Below, one piece after another: positions 15,063 through 24,560 of a DNA stretch of 64,000 nucleotides. Source of the DNA: Candidatus Gastranaerophilales bacterium. Its GTDB lineage: Bacteria; Cyanobacteriota; Vampirovibrionia; Gastranaerophilales; Gastranaerophilaceae. Made by a program: the position numbers and the translations under genes. The stretch covers positions 1 through 64,000 of the forward strand of contig CALUVW010000007.1 in NCBI GenBank assembly GCA_944324315.1, written 5' to 3'. The stretch's first letter is position 1; the number at the start of each line of letters is the position of its first letter. The notes beneath the pieces are model-generated. The model was not told the origin of the DNA and searched no databases. It saw only the letters and a list, made by a program, of their open reading frames with translations.

Positions 15063-17441
15063 TTATATATCAAGTCCGGTAAACAGTTCAAGCGAGGTAA
15101 CTCTGTTTAAATACGGATAATCAGAAAGATTTTTTGTTTTTACAAAATCAATTGCTTCATTTCTTGCAATTTCAAGAATTTTGGCATCTCTTACAATATC
15201 TGAAATAATAAGATCCGGAAGACCGCTCTGGCGTGTTCCTAAAAATTCACCGGGTCCTCTTAGCTGCAAATCTTTTTCTGCTATCACAAAACCGTCATTA
15301 GTTTGTGTCATTATATTCAATCTTTCGCGTGTTTCTTGTGATTTGCTTGAAGTATGCAAAATACAGTAGGATTGTAAATCGCTTCTTCCTACACGTCCTC
15401 TTAGCTGATGAAGCTGCGACAGACCAAATCTTTCAGCATTTTCAATTAGCATAACTGTTGCATTCGGAACATCTACACCTACTTCAACAACTGTTGTTGA
15501 AACAAGAATATCGTATTTTTTTGACTTAAAATCTGACATGACCTGTTCTTTTTCATCATTTTTTAGTTTACCGTGCAGAAGTCCTATATTGAATTGCGGA
15601 AAAACTTCGTTCTGCAAGCGTTCAGCCTCTATTGTTGCTGCTTTTGCCGACAGAGTTTCACTTTCTTCAATGAGCGGATAAACAACATACGCCTGCCTGC
15701 CGTTTTCAATCTCTGTTTTTATAAACTCATAAACTCCTCTGTGAGAAGTTACAAGGCTTGTTTTTATAGGTTTGCGACCTTTAGGCAGTTCATCAATTAT
15801 TGTTAAATCTAAATCACCATGTACGGTAAGTGCAAGCGTCCTTGGGATGGGAGTTGCTGTCATTGTCAGCATTTGAGGATTTTGAGATTTTTTCTTTAAA
15901 ATGTTTCTTTGTTTTACACCGAATCTATGCTGCTCATCAACTACTATTGCACCGAGATTTTTAAAATCAACTCCTTCCTGGATTAACGCATGTGTCCCGA
16001 CCGCGATATTCATTTGTCCGTTTATTAAATCTGTTCGGAATTTTTCTCTTACTTTTTTTCCCTGACTGCCCAAAAATATTCCAATACTTATTCCTAAAGG
16101 TGTAAGCCATTGTTGCAGATTATTATAATGCTGCTGTGCAAGTATTTCAGTTGGAGCCATTAGTGCACCCTGATATCCGTTTTCTACAGCAGCAAGAAGC
16201 ATAATAGTTGCAACAACTGTTTTCCCGCTCCCGACATCTCCCTGAAGAAGTCTTGCCATTGGTATATCGGAATTTAAGTCATTTAATATTTCATTAACAG
16301 CTTTTTTTTGCCCGCCGGTCAGGTCAAACGGCAAACTGTCTATAAATTGTCTTACAATTCCATTTTCTTTTATTTTTAGGGCAAGTGCATTATGAGAGTG
16401 ATTATTTTCTTCCCTTATTCTTGCAAGTTTTAGTTGAATTAAAAATAATTCTTCAAAAATAAGCGAAAATCTTGCCTGCTCCAATAGCTCCATGCTTTCG
16501 GGGAAATGAATCTGTTCAACAGCATTTTTTTTATCAAGAATACCGTATTTTTCACGAATAAAATCCGGTAATACATTTTCTATTTCATTTTTATACGCCT
16601 GTATAGCATTATAAATTGCACGTCTTAAAACTTTTATACTTAAATCTTCGCAAACTGAATATACAGGAACAATTCTTGCAATATTCAGGTTAGAGTTTTT
16701 GCCTTCAAGAAATTCTCCGCTCATAATTGAATATGAAGGTTTGTCAAATGTTAATTTGCCGTCATAATTATTTCGTTTTACTGTTCCTGAGAGCATTATA
16801 CCTGCATTGTGGGGAAATTGAGACTTAATTCTTTCTAGCATAAAACGGTTAGATTTTGCCTGAAAAAAACTTAATTCAAGTTTTCCGCTTTCATCTGCAA
16901 CACAAACCTTTATTACAGATAGATTATTTTTTGTATTAAATGCAGACACAGATTTTATGTATCCGAAAACTGTTGTATTTACCCCTTCTTGTAAATCTCT
17001 GATTAGAGTTCTTGAAGAATAGTCAATGTGTTTTCTGGGAAAATACATTATCAAGTCATGTGCTGTATATATCCCGAGTTTGTTAAGTTTATAGGCAATT
17101 TTGGGGCCAACGCCTTTCATATACATGACATCTGCATCTTTAGCGGGTTTTAGTTTGCCTGAAGTTTTTTCTATTTCTGGTTTAGGTGATGTTTCGGATT
17201 TTAAGACTTTAATTAGCCTGTCGATGCTTTTTCGTCTTTCATTAATTCCCGCAAAAGGATAGTGTTCAAATGCTTCAATAAGTACTGCCCATTTCGGATT
17301 TTTTTTAGAAAGTTTATAATATCTTTTGGCTTCGCTTTTTATGTAATTTGAAAAAGTGCGGGTTTTACCATGAATATCAATATATTTGTATTGAATTTCT
17401 ATTTCAATTGCTTTTTTTAGCTGTTCTATATTATCAATCAC
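15063..17441 (-). CDS. recG: ATP-dependent DNA helicase RecG
   Basis: RecG remodels stalled replication forks and Holliday junctions. The 792-residue protein has an N-terminal extension of about 100 residues, as cyanobacterial RecG proteins have. The wedge/OB domain follows (MKGVGPKIAYKLNKLGIYTAHDL as its entry), then the helicase core with GDVGSGKT, DEQHRFGVKQR, TATPIPRT and QLRGRVGRSDLQSYC. The start is a GTG at 17441 that overlaps the stop of the upstream adenylate cyclase gene by 8 bp (GTGATTGA), so the two genes are translationally coupled. Confidence 0.96.
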   Translation of the reverse strand: MIDNIEQLKKAIEIEIQYKYIDIHGKTRTFSNYIKSEAKRYYKLSKKNPKWAVLIEAFEHYPFAGINERRKSIDRLIKVLKSETSPKPEIEKTSGKLKPAKDADVMYMKGVGPKIAYKLNKLGIYTAHDLIMYFPRKHIDYSSRTLIRDLQEGVNTTVFGYIKSVSAFNTKNNLSVIKVCVADESGKLELSFFQAKSNRFMLERIKSQFPHNAGIMLSGTVKRNNYDGKLTFDKPSYSIMSGEFLEGKNSNLNIARIVPVYSVCEDLSIKVLRRAIYNAIQAYKNEIENVLPDFIREKYGILDKKNAVEQIHFPESMELLEQARFSLIFEELFLIQLKLARIREENNHSHNALALKIKENGIVRQFIDSLPFDLTGGQKKAVNEILNDLNSDIPMARLLQGDVGSGKTVVATIMLLAAVENGYQGALMAPTEILAQQHYNNLQQWLTPLGISIGIFLGSQGKKVREKFRTDLINGQMNIAVGTHALIQEGVDFKNLGAIVVDEQHRFGVKQRNILKKKSQNPQMLTMTATPIPRTLALTVHGDLDLTIIDELPKGRKPIKTSLVTSHRGVYEFIKTEIENGRQAYVVYPLIEESETLSAKAATIEAERLQNEVFPQFNIGLLHGKLKNDEKEQVMSDFKSKKYDILVSTTVVEVGVDVPNATVMLIENAERFGLSQLHQLRGRVGRSDLQSYCILHTSSKSQETRERLNIMTQTNDGFVIAEKDLQLRGPGEFLGTRQSGLPDLIISDIVRDAKILEIARNEAIDFVKTKNLSDYPYLNRVTSLELFTGLDI

Positions 17442-19377
17442 TTAACCGTAAAACCTCATATATATCCATTTTTTTGGATTTACCGCGGATAGTTACGTCT
17501 GCAATTTTGATTACATCTGTAATATTACTTACATAAGAATATGTAGAACTGCTTATTAGCAAGTTTGTTTTATATACTTTATTATAGCTTTCTATTCTGC
17601 TTGCAAGATTAACAGTATCTCCAATTACGGTGTATTCTAGCCTTTTTTCCGAACCGATATTTCCTACAAAGGCATCACCCGTATTTATACCTATTCCTAT
17701 TTCAATTTTCGGCTTCCCTTCAAATAGCCATTTGCTCTGAAGCTGATCAACTTTTTTCAACATTTCACAGGCGCATTTTACTGCGTTTTGAGGGTGATTA
17801 ATATCCTGAATTGGTTCTCCGAATATTGCCATAACAGCATCTCCTATAAATTTATTTATAACACCGTTATATTTTGTAATAATCGGTTCAATTTCAGAAA
17901 AATATTCATTCAGAATAACTGAAACTTCTTCTGCTGTCATTTTTTCACTCATGCTTGTGAAGCCTCTGATGTCGGCAAATAAAACCGTTACATTTGCGCG
18001 TTTGCCGCCTAATTTAATATCATCAATATTTTGGACAACACTTTTCATAATATCCTGTGAAAGATATTTGCCCATTGCATTTTTAATTTTTTCTTTGTTT
18101 CTGCCTTCAATTATAAATTTGTATGAGTAGCCGAATATCATTGTTATCAGCTGTATTGCAAGCGGTGTTATGACATTCGGTGCTATGCCGTTTCTGTAGC
18201 AGAATACAGTTATTGCAAAATATAGTATTCCTATAAAAATTAACGCAAGTATTGACTTAAATATAGAGAGTCTGCTTATTAGTATAAAAGATATTAAGCT
18301 TATAAAAATTATTATTGCTAAATCTTGTATAAAAGATGTTGTTTTAAGAAATTCGTTGTTGATAAGGTTGTCGAGATAAGTTGCTTGAATATCTACACCC
18401 GGATGGCGCTGCAAAATTGGTGTTGGTAAAGCATCCTCCAATGCAAGACCTGCACCTTTCGCATTAGCCCCTACAAAAATTATTTTGTTTTTAAATTCTG
18501 CCGGATCAATTATAGGTTTCTTACCCTGTTTAAGATTATTTAAGGAGTCTAAAATATCAATGGCAGAATATTTTTTATGAGTATACTCAGAATTAGGATA
18601 TCTTTTATAATATCTTGTAAAGTTTTGCATGCCGACAGAAAGAGATGCTGAAGGTATCACAAGATTTGTATCATCAACAGTAACATTTGTGTTATTTAAG
18701 GTTATTCTATCAGCATTATTAAGAAGCAGGTACATTCTCAATGCAAGTGATGGATAATTGATATTTCCCACTCTTACAACAGAATCAGCACGTCTTAAAT
18801 AGCCGTCATAATCCTGATTTACATTAACAGAACCTGTGTATTTCACTGCATTAAAATATTCTTGCGGGAATTTAGAAATGCTATTATATATGGAAGGGTA
18901 AATAGTTGTTCTTTTATCATTAATTTTTATCTGGAATTTTTTCTGAAATTTGTCCATATAATTGTCAGAATTTTTATTTATTTCAGATAACGGACTAAAA
19001 CCTACAACAAGATTATCTATCAGCTTTAACCTGTTGAATAGTACTATGTCTGATTCGCTATTGTCGGATGAACTCAAAATAGCGTCATAACCAATAAGTT
19101 TTGGAGAAGCATATTGCAAATATTCAAAAATTTCTGCATATAGCTCCCTGCTCCATGGCCATCTGTGCCTTTCAATTGATTTATCATCAATAACTATTAC
19201 TGCTATATTTTCGTCTCCTGTTTTTATCGCAGAAAAATTCTGTACCATAAAGTTATATACTTTTGGCTCAAAAGCGTACCAAGATACTAAAATTAAAATG
19301 AATGATAAAAATATATGCAATAATACAGAATATATAAAAAATGTTTTTGATTTAATAAAATTTTTTAAATTAGCCAT
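17434..19377 (-). CDS. CHASE2-domain adenylate cyclase (class III)
   Basis: This 647-residue membrane sensor has an N-terminal membrane segment (about 13-33) and an extracytoplasmic CHASE2 domain (about 40-345, with IAVIVIDDKSIERHRWPWSR). Three membrane helices (about 350-425) and a C-terminal class III cyclase (about 455-640) follow. Metal-binding aspartates are in LFADIRGFT and FIGDAVMAIFG, the adenine-specific Lys is in INKFIGD, and the transition-state Asn/Arg are in NLASRIES, so it should make cAMP. The signal sensed by CHASE2 is unknown. A GGGAGAAG ribosome binding site precedes the ATG, and recG overlaps its end. Confidence 0.92.
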   Translation of the reverse strand: MANLKNFIKSKTFFIYSVLLHIFLSFILILVSWYAFEPKVYNFMVQNFSAIKTGDENIAVIVIDDKSIERHRWPWSRELYAEIFEYLQYASPKLIGYDAILSSSDNSESDIVLFNRLKLIDNLVVGFSPLSEINKNSDNYMDKFQKKFQIKINDKRTTIYPSIYNSISKFPQEYFNAVKYTGSVNVNQDYDGYLRRADSVVRVGNINYPSLALRMYLLLNNADRITLNNTNVTVDDTNLVIPSASLSVGMQNFTRYYKRYPNSEYTHKKYSAIDILDSLNNLKQGKKPIIDPAEFKNKIIFVGANAKGAGLALEDALPTPILQRHPGVDIQATYLDNLINNEFLKTTSFIQDLAIIIFISLISFILISRLSIFKSILALIFIGILYFAITVFCYRNGIAPNVITPLAIQLITMIFGYSYKFIIEGRNKEKIKNAMGKYLSQDIMKSVVQNIDDIKLGGKRANVTVLFADIRGFTSMSEKMTAEEVSVILNEYFSEIEPIITKYNGVINKFIGDAVMAIFGEPIQDINHPQNAVKCACEMLKKVDQLQSKWLFEGKPKIEIGIGINTGDAFVGNIGSEKRLEYTVIGDTVNLASRIESYNKVYKTNLLISSSTYSYVSNITDVIKIADVTIRGKSKKMDIYEVLRLSD

Positions 19378-19432
19378 ACTTCTCCCTAATCTTTATTTTA
19401 TGATATAATAAATTCCGAAAAAAAGGTAGACT

Positions 19433-20041
19433 ATGAATGAAAATTTAATTAATATTTTATCTGAAGAAAAAATATTACCGATTTTAAGAAATTCGGATCC
19501 GCAAAAAGTTGTTGATAGTGCCAAGGCTCTAATCGACGGTGGTATAAAAGTTGTCGAAATAAATGTGGTTAATCCTTCAATTTATAAAGCAATAGAAGAA
19601 GTATCTAAATTTGCACATGTCTGCGCAGGCGGCATTATTACATCTATACAGGCAAGTGCGGCAATTGAATCCGGCGCAAAAATTCTGTCTTCTCCTATTT
19701 TTTCTATGAATCTGGTAAAAATATCTAAAGATAAAGAGATTCCTTTTATTGCCGGTACTTCTACTGCTAATGAGGCATATAACGCCTGGAAGGCTCGTAT
19801 TCCTTTGATAAAAATATATCCTATAACTGCTATGGGCGGTGCTATGTACGTTGAAGATTTATTAAGACCTATGCCATTTTTAAATATCATGCCGCTTGGT
19901 AATGTAAAATTGGATGAAGTCACATCTTATATAAAGGCTGGAGCTTCTGTTGTAGGTATCGGACGGGATTTCTATGAAGGTTATTCTTTGGCTGAAATTA
20001 CTTCTCGCGCTAAAAAGGTAATTTCAGAATTGAAAGGTTAA
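19433..20041 (+). CDS. eda: KDPG/KHG aldolase
   Basis: This 202-residue protein belongs to the class I aldolase family that cleaves 2-keto-3-deoxy-6-phosphogluconate to pyruvate and glyceraldehyde-3-phosphate. It has the early catalytic Glu in VVEIN (E42), a CAGGI segment in place of the usual GAGT, and the Schiff-base lysine in IKIYP (about residue 126). The next gene, 2 bp away, is a PfkB kinase expected to phosphorylate 2-keto-3-deoxygluconate, so the two steps form a complete KDG-to-triose pathway. A Shine-Dalgarno AAAGG lies upstream. Confidence 0.9.
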   Translation: MNENLINILSEEKILPILRNSDPQKVVDSAKALIDGGIKVVEINVVNPSIYKAIEEVSKFAHVCAGGIITSIQASAAIESGAKILSSPIFSMNLVKISKDKEIPFIAGTSTANEAYNAWKARIPLIKIYPITAMGGAMYVEDLLRPMPFLNIMPLGNVKLDEVTSYIKAGASVVGIGRDFYEGYSLAEITSRAKKVISELKG

Positions 20042-20043
20042 AT

Positions 20044-20988
20044 ATGGACGAAAAATTAGATATAATTGCTATCGGAGAAAGTTTAGTCGAGTTATCAACC
20101 AACGCAAAATTATCTGAAACAGCATGTTTGTATAAATATTACGGAGGAGACGCTCTGACTACGGCTATTTCCGCTTTAAAAATGGGGTCTAAAGTAGGTT
20201 TCATAACAAGGATAGGAAATGATCCTTTTAAAGATTATCTTTTGGAAAGCTGGAGTAGTGAAGGGCTTGATATTTCGCAGGTTAAACTTACTCAGGAAAC
20301 TAACGGATTATACATCATTGCACGTCCTACATTAGATGAAAAGGAAATAGTTTACTACAGAAAAAAAATTGCTCCTTCAAAGTTGTCAATAGAAGATATT
20401 GACAGCTCTTATATTCAAAAATCCTCTGTAGTATATGCTTCTGGGGTTACACAATCTTTATCATCTTCTGCCGCAGAAGCTGTAGAATATGCTTTCAAAA
20501 CAGCAAAAGAAAACGGCGTGTTAACAGCTTACGATCCTAATTATTATTCCGCAATTACGACACAGGAAGAGGCGAAAGAAGCTTTTTCAAGAATTTATTC
20601 TTATATTGATATTATGTTTATGAATATTAAGCATGATGCTTCAAATATTTTGGAAATTGATTCTTATGAAAATATTATTAAAAAACTTTGGGACATGGGT
20701 ATTCAAGTTGTAGTCTTAAAATCAAGTGATAACAAAGGTTATTATACCGGTTATAACGGTAACATTATATTTACTGAATTTTATAAAATGGAATATTTAG
20801 ATACTACTTGTACAGGTGATGCCTTTAACGGAGGATTTTTACATGCTTATACCCATGGCTGTACCCCGATTGAAGCCTCAAAATTCGCATCAATACTTGC
20901 TGGATTGCAGGCACAAGGAATTGGTGCAATAAAATCTATTCCGAAAAAAGATGAAGTTTACTCAGCTTTCAGAGGTTATAATGCTTAA
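20044..20988 (+). CDS. kdgK: PfkB-family sugar kinase, probable 2-keto-3-deoxygluconate kinase
   Basis: This 314-residue ribokinase-fold enzyme has the C-terminal signature DTTCTGDAFNGGFL, with the catalytic base Asp at about residue 259, and an N-terminal substrate-binding region around YYGGDALTTAISALKMG. PfkB kinases are hard to separate by sequence alone. The position directly after eda, with a 2-bp gap, argues for 2-keto-3-deoxygluconate as substrate. It overlaps the next gene by 8 bp. Confidence 0.85.
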   Translation: MDEKLDIIAIGESLVELSTNAKLSETACLYKYYGGDALTTAISALKMGSKVGFITRIGNDPFKDYLLESWSSEGLDISQVKLTQETNGLYIIARPTLDEKEIVYYRKKIAPSKLSIEDIDSSYIQKSSVVYASGVTQSLSSSAAEAVEYAFKTAKENGVLTAYDPNYYSAITTQEEAKEAFSRIYSYIDIMFMNIKHDASNILEIDSYENIIKKLWDMGIQVVVLKSSDNKGYYTGYNGNIIFTEFYKMEYLDTTCTGDAFNGGFLHAYTHGCTPIEASKFASILAGLQAQGIGAIKSIPKKDEVYSAFRGYNA

Positions 20989-21991
20989 GGCTGCAATTTC
21001 CGGATATTATGGTTTTAAAAATTTTGGAGATGAAGCGATTCTTTCCGTTCTTGTTAAACATTTAAAAGATATGGATGTTGATATTACGGTTTTTTCAAGT
21101 GATCCTTCATATACCGCTTCTGTTTATAAGGTAAATTCTATTAACCGTTTTGATATAAAAAATGTTATTAATACCATTAAAAATATAGATATATTAATAT
21201 CTGGCGGCGGCAGTCTTTTACAGGATGTTACAAGTCTTAAAAGTATCATTTATTATTCTTTTATCATCGCTCTTGGAATTTTATTTAATAAAAAAGTTTT
21301 GATATTTGCTCAAGGTATAGGCCCTGTAAATAACAAATTTGCAAGGTTTATAGTAAAAAATTTATTGAAAAGCTGTGCTTTTGTATCGGTTAGGGATGAG
21401 AAAAGTTTTAAATTACTTGAAAGCTGGGGAATTGATGCAAAATTAGTGTGTGATCCTATATATTCTCTTGATATTTCAAAATCAGCTCTAGGCGGGGCGG
21501 TTGGTGTCCAATTAAGAGAATTTAAAACCGTAAACTATAATTTGCTGTATAAAATAGCCATGTTAATAGCTAACAAATTCAATGATAGAAAAATTGAAAT
21601 TTTTTCATTACAAGAATCACAGGATTTAGCATTATGCAAAAAATTTGACTCTCTTTTACATTCTTTGAATCCAGATATCAAAACAGAAATTGTTACTGAT
21701 GATATTATCTCACGAATATCCGGTCTTGAATATTTAATTGGAATGCGTTTTCATGCTATTCTTGTAGCTCTCAAAGCCGGAGTAAAAACCTGCGCAATTA
21801 ATTATGATATCAAGGTAGAAAAACTTGCAGCAGATGCTAATATTCCTATTATATCTATGGATGCAGGAGAAAATATGGAAAATATCTATTTTCAACTAAA
21901 AAACCTTAACAGGGATGATCTGTTAAGGTTTGCAAATTCAAAAACTTTTGATTGGGCTGACTTTGACTTATTCTTCGGTTTTTCCAAATAG
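20981..21991 (+). CDS. csaB: polysaccharide pyruvyl transferase (CsaB type)
   Basis: CsaB adds a ketal-linked pyruvate to cell-wall polysaccharide, which then anchors SLH-domain surface proteins. The protein starts MLKAAISGYYGFKNFGDEAIL, the family hallmark, and continues with LISGGGSLLQD, IFAQGIGPV and GMRFHAILVALKAGV. The ATG at 20981 lies inside the end of kdgK (8-bp overlap), giving 336 residues; a longer frame start is less likely. The gene ends with a 24-bp tail-to-tail overlap with the EF-hand gene. No SLH-domain protein is visible in this window. Confidence 0.9.
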   Translation: MLKAAISGYYGFKNFGDEAILSVLVKHLKDMDVDITVFSSDPSYTASVYKVNSINRFDIKNVINTIKNIDILISGGGSLLQDVTSLKSIIYYSFIIALGILFNKKVLIFAQGIGPVNNKFARFIVKNLLKSCAFVSVRDEKSFKLLESWGIDAKLVCDPIYSLDISKSALGGAVGVQLREFKTVNYNLLYKIAMLIANKFNDRKIEIFSLQESQDLALCKKFDSLLHSLNPDIKTEIVTDDIISRISGLEYLIGMRFHAILVALKAGVKTCAINYDIKVEKLAADANIPIISMDAGENMENIYFQLKNLNRDDLLRFANSKTFDWADFDLFFGFSK

Positions 21992-22831
21992 ATGTTTGTA
22001 ATTTTTCTGTACCATTTTATCAAATTCATTAGTCTGGCTGCTTGTCATCAACTCACTCCATTTTGAATAATCGTTAGTATCAAGTTTGCCATCTAATTGT
22101 TCTTTGCCGTCTATGCTTGTGTCAAATGTTGCAATACCTGCGGAAAGTTCTTTCCAGTCGACTACATTATCACCGTTTTGGTCAAGTTTGAAGAATGCAT
22201 TTTGTGCCATTTGTTTTGCCTGAGCTTTTTGAGATGCGCTAGCATCAGATGATAATGATTTCATTTCTTTGTTTGTAAATTCATCTAAAGAAATTTTTCC
22301 GTCATTATTGGAATCCATTAATGCGCCGTATGATTTGCCTAAATCGCTTATATCATTTACATAATCTTCTTTGCTTTTGTTATTTGAAATTTTTACATCT
22401 TTTCCATCTTGTGTTGCTTTGTCAAATTTTTCACCTTTTTCTGTGCTCTGATTTTTGTCAATATCTCCGGCATAGCCAGCATTAGTTTTAGAAATTTGAG
22501 TTTGCTGCTGTTGTGTTGCTCCTGTAAACGGATATGCAGACACAGGGCTGTTAGCCTGTGCTTGTGCCATTAATGATGCTCCCCATTGATACGCCATTGC
22601 ATTTCCATACTGATTATTAACTCCATAACCGAATTGTTGGTTAGGCATCCATGATATGCCCATAGGATCTGAGTACATAGCTGACATACCATTAAAACAA
22701 CAGCCGCGCATGCCAAAAATGCTCTGGTTATTTGCAGCTTTTAAAGCAATACTTGTCACGCCAAGCTGCATAAACCCCTGCCCGAGTTTAGATGACATAT
22801 TACCGATTTTTTGCCAGTTAATACTTACCAT
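21968..22831 (-). CDS. EF-hand calcium-binding protein, lineage-type
   Basis: This 287-residue protein has two clear EF-hand loops, DSNNDGKISLDEF (about residue 171) and DQNGDNVVDWKEL (about 213), and a weaker third region near SIDGKEQLDGKL. The N-terminal 110 residues are rich in M, G, Q, N and Y (for example FGYGVNNQYGNAMAYQWG) and match nothing I know. The ATG at 22831 is chosen over an upstream one because GGAGAG precedes it at good spacing. Upstream is the third copy of the shared bipartite element. The 3' end overlaps csaB by 24 bp tail to tail. A calcium-responsive structural or surface role is only inference. Confidence 0.8.
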   Translation of the reverse strand: MVSINWQKIGNMSSKLGQGFMQLGVTSIALKAANNQSIFGMRGCCFNGMSAMYSDPMGISWMPNQQFGYGVNNQYGNAMAYQWGASLMAQAQANSPVSAYPFTGATQQQQTQISKTNAGYAGDIDKNQSTEKGEKFDKATQDGKDVKISNNKSKEDYVNDISDLGKSYGALMDSNNDGKISLDEFTNKEMKSLSSDASASQKAQAKQMAQNAFFKLDQNGDNVVDWKELSAGIATFDTSIDGKEQLDGKLDTNDYSKWSELMTSSQTNEFDKMVQKNYKHLFGKTEE

Positions 22832-22851
22832 TATACTCTCCGTATTATACT

Positions 22852-22887
22852 TTATATATATAAAGTATATATGCAAATAAAAATTGC
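22852..22887 (-). promoter_or_regulatory. shared upstream element, copy 3 (GCAATT-N11-ATATACTTTATATAT)
   Basis: On the minus strand GCAATT (22882-22887), 11 bp, then ATATACTTTATATATATA. The AT part is also an 18-bp palindrome. It ends about 21 bp before the ATG at 22831. Confidence 0.7.
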
Positions 22888-22975
22888 CATTAATTTATCC
22901 CTAATCTCTTATATTCCCTTTATTGATAAGGGACTTGCATACTTTTAATATTTCTTAATAATTAAAAAATTAATA

Positions 22976-23004
22976 AAAAAGGAACTCAAAATGAGTTCCT
23001 TTTT
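22976..23004 (-). terminator. intrinsic terminator of tRNA-Leu
   Basis: A perfect 12-bp stem AAAAAGGAACTC/GAGTTCCTTTTT lies four bases after the tRNA 3' end on the minus strand. Confidence 0.85.
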
Positions 23005-23007
23005 ATT

Positions 23008-23093
23008 TGCCCTGGGCCAGACTTGAACTGGCACTGGATTTAACTCCAACCGGATTTTAAGTCCGACGCGTCTACCGATTCCGCCACCAGGGC
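23008..23093 (-). tRNA. tRNA-Leu (anticodon UAA)
   Basis: An 86-nt class II tRNA on the minus strand. The acceptor stem GCCCTGG/CCAGGGC (discriminator A), the D-arm with CGGTAGAC, the anticodon loop CTTAAAA giving UAA, a long variable arm and the T-loop GTTCAAGTC are all visible. CCA is not encoded. Confidence 0.97.
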
Positions 23094-23205
23094 TTATTAT
23101 ATTTTCAATTTATTCCCGGCGAATTCGGTAGACGGCGTCTACTCTCCCCTCCTTCTTTTTTGACAGTCCGTCAAAAAACCGGAGTCCTTGCCGCCAGGGC
23201 TTATT
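23087..23205. repeat. direct repeat of the tRNA-Leu 5' end flanking a hairpin-rich tRNA-derived segment
   Basis: CCAGGGCTTATT occurs at 23087-23098 (acceptor stem of tRNA-Leu) and again at 23194-23205. Between them are GGCGAATTCGGTAGACG (resembling the tRNA-Leu D-arm region but on the opposite strand), the palindrome GTAGACGGCGTCTAC, and a hairpin TTTTTTGAC/GTCAAAAAA. This looks like a decayed or tRNA-derived repeat rather than a functional second tRNA. Confidence 0.55.
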
Positions 23206-23249
23206 TCAAGCATATAAATATTATCGCAAAGATAGTTTATTGTCAATAA

Positions 23250-23325
23250 GATGACAAAAATTTTGGTTCGCTTTGTCAAACTAGTTCAGAATGACGTTTT
23301 TACCATAATTAGTGTAAACTGCAAT
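23250..23325. repeat. dispersed repeat fragment (AGTTCAGAATGACG type)
   Basis: The segment around 23281-23296 (CTAGTTCAGAATGACG) resembles 30085-30100 (CAAGTTCGGAATGACA), and the reverse complement is similar to short stretches near 4950 and 33925. It is a non-coding dispersed repeat. The rest of the 22.9-23.3 kb intergenic region holds only the tRNA and this material. Confidence 0.45.
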
Positions 23326-23335
23326 ATAACTGCCT

Positions 23336-24541
23336 TTATTTGATAGGATACTGTTTTAGATAAGATTCAAGTTCAAGAATTTTTTCACTGATTTTATTTA
23401 TCAGTTGAGCTAGCTCTGCTTTTATCAGCTGCTCATTATTTATATACATTCTGCCAAAAAGCGGCGGATAACTTATATTCTTGAATAGCAAATCTTTAAA
23501 ATTTTTAATGAATATATAATCAGCAGAATCAATTGTTTTATTGAGTTCACACATGTCAGTAAACAATTCTCCTAACTGAATTTTGGCTTTAAGAATTTTC
23601 TTTGCTGAAATAAATTTTTGAATTTTTTCAAGATGAGAAAATATAATCTCATAATCATCTTTCAGAGCTTGTTTTTTTATGGGTAGCGTATTTTTGAAAT
23701 AATCCATTGTTTGATTATATCCGGCAAGAATTAAATCATTTCTTTTAGTTTCATTAATATTGAAATCTACTACTACTATATCTCCAGTATTGAGAACTAT
23801 GTAGTCAAATTTATCTTTTTTAGTATAGAGATTTTTTATAAATGAAGTTGACATGGCTGTCATGCAGCTGTAAACGGCATTTGCATAATCTATACCTGAA
23901 ATATTGTTATCATTTTCATAATAACCTTCTAATCTGAATTCTAAAATTCTTTCGTCATCTAATAGAAGATTTTTAGATAGTTGCCACATTGGCCAGCTTT
24001 TTTGCAAATCTCCGTCGACAAGAAGCATTTTGTTGTATTCAATTGGTTTCATAAGTCCCGGCATACAACAAGAAATTCTTATAGCAGACGCAATTTCATA
24101 ATCTGGCGTCTCAAATTTTGAAAATTCTTTGCATTCAAAATTTGACAAATCTGTCGTAATGACCACAAGATTTTTATCTATATCTTTGAATGTTACTGCT
24201 CTGTTTGCACCTTTTTTATATTTTTCGCCATAAAATTTCTTTTCAATAAGTTCTCTAACCCACTCAAGAAATACTTCCCCTTTACTCAAGGCAAATATAG
24301 GTCCAATACCTATTGAAATATCCTTAAATAATTCAAAATTAACTTTTAGAAATACCTGTTTAAGCTCTTCTGCTGTATAACCAACGGCAAGCAGAGCAGC
24401 AAAAATTGAACCGACAGAGGAGCCAGCAAGTGTATTAGGTATAATCCCGAGTTCTTCAAAGGCTTTTATTACACCTATGTAAGAAACCCCACGAATTGCT
24501 CCGCCGCCAAATAAACAAGTATATTTTAAATTTTTATCCAT
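23336..24541 (-). CDS. patatin-like phospholipase
   Basis: This 401-residue protein has an N-terminal patatin domain with the oxyanion-hole motif GGGAIRG (residues 12-18), the nucleophile elbow GSSVG (Ser42) and the catalytic Asp in DGD (about residue 175), so it should be an active serine lipid acyl hydrolase. The C-terminal 130 residues are helical and charged and not recognised. It follows the membrane glycosyltransferase-like gene by 19 bp and probably shares its transcript. No Shine-Dalgarno sequence precedes its ATG. The lipid substrate is unknown. Confidence 0.88.
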   Translation of the reverse strand: MDKNLKYTCLFGGGAIRGVSYIGVIKAFEELGIIPNTLAGSSVGSIFAALLAVGYTAEELKQVFLKVNFELFKDISIGIGPIFALSKGEVFLEWVRELIEKKFYGEKYKKGANRAVTFKDIDKNLVVITTDLSNFECKEFSKFETPDYEIASAIRISCCMPGLMKPIEYNKMLLVDGDLQKSWPMWQLSKNLLLDDERILEFRLEGYYENDNNISGIDYANAVYSCMTAMSTSFIKNLYTKKDKFDYIVLNTGDIVVVDFNINETKRNDLILAGYNQTMDYFKNTLPIKKQALKDDYEIIFSHLEKIQKFISAKKILKAKIQLGELFTDMCELNKTIDSADYIFIKNFKDLLFKNISYPPLFGRMYINNEQLIKAELAQLINKISEKILELESYLKQYPIK

Positions 24542-24560
24542 ATTTTATATTATATTTTAT

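Noticed and set aside
17570-17590. An ATATACTT-like stretch as a fifth copy of the shared promoter element
   Set aside because: It lies inside the cyclase coding sequence and has no GCAATT at the 11-bp spacing.
23110-23200. A second functional tRNA-Leu
   Set aside because: Acceptor-like and D-arm-like pieces are on opposite strands and no complete cloverleaf or anticodon arm can be drawn.
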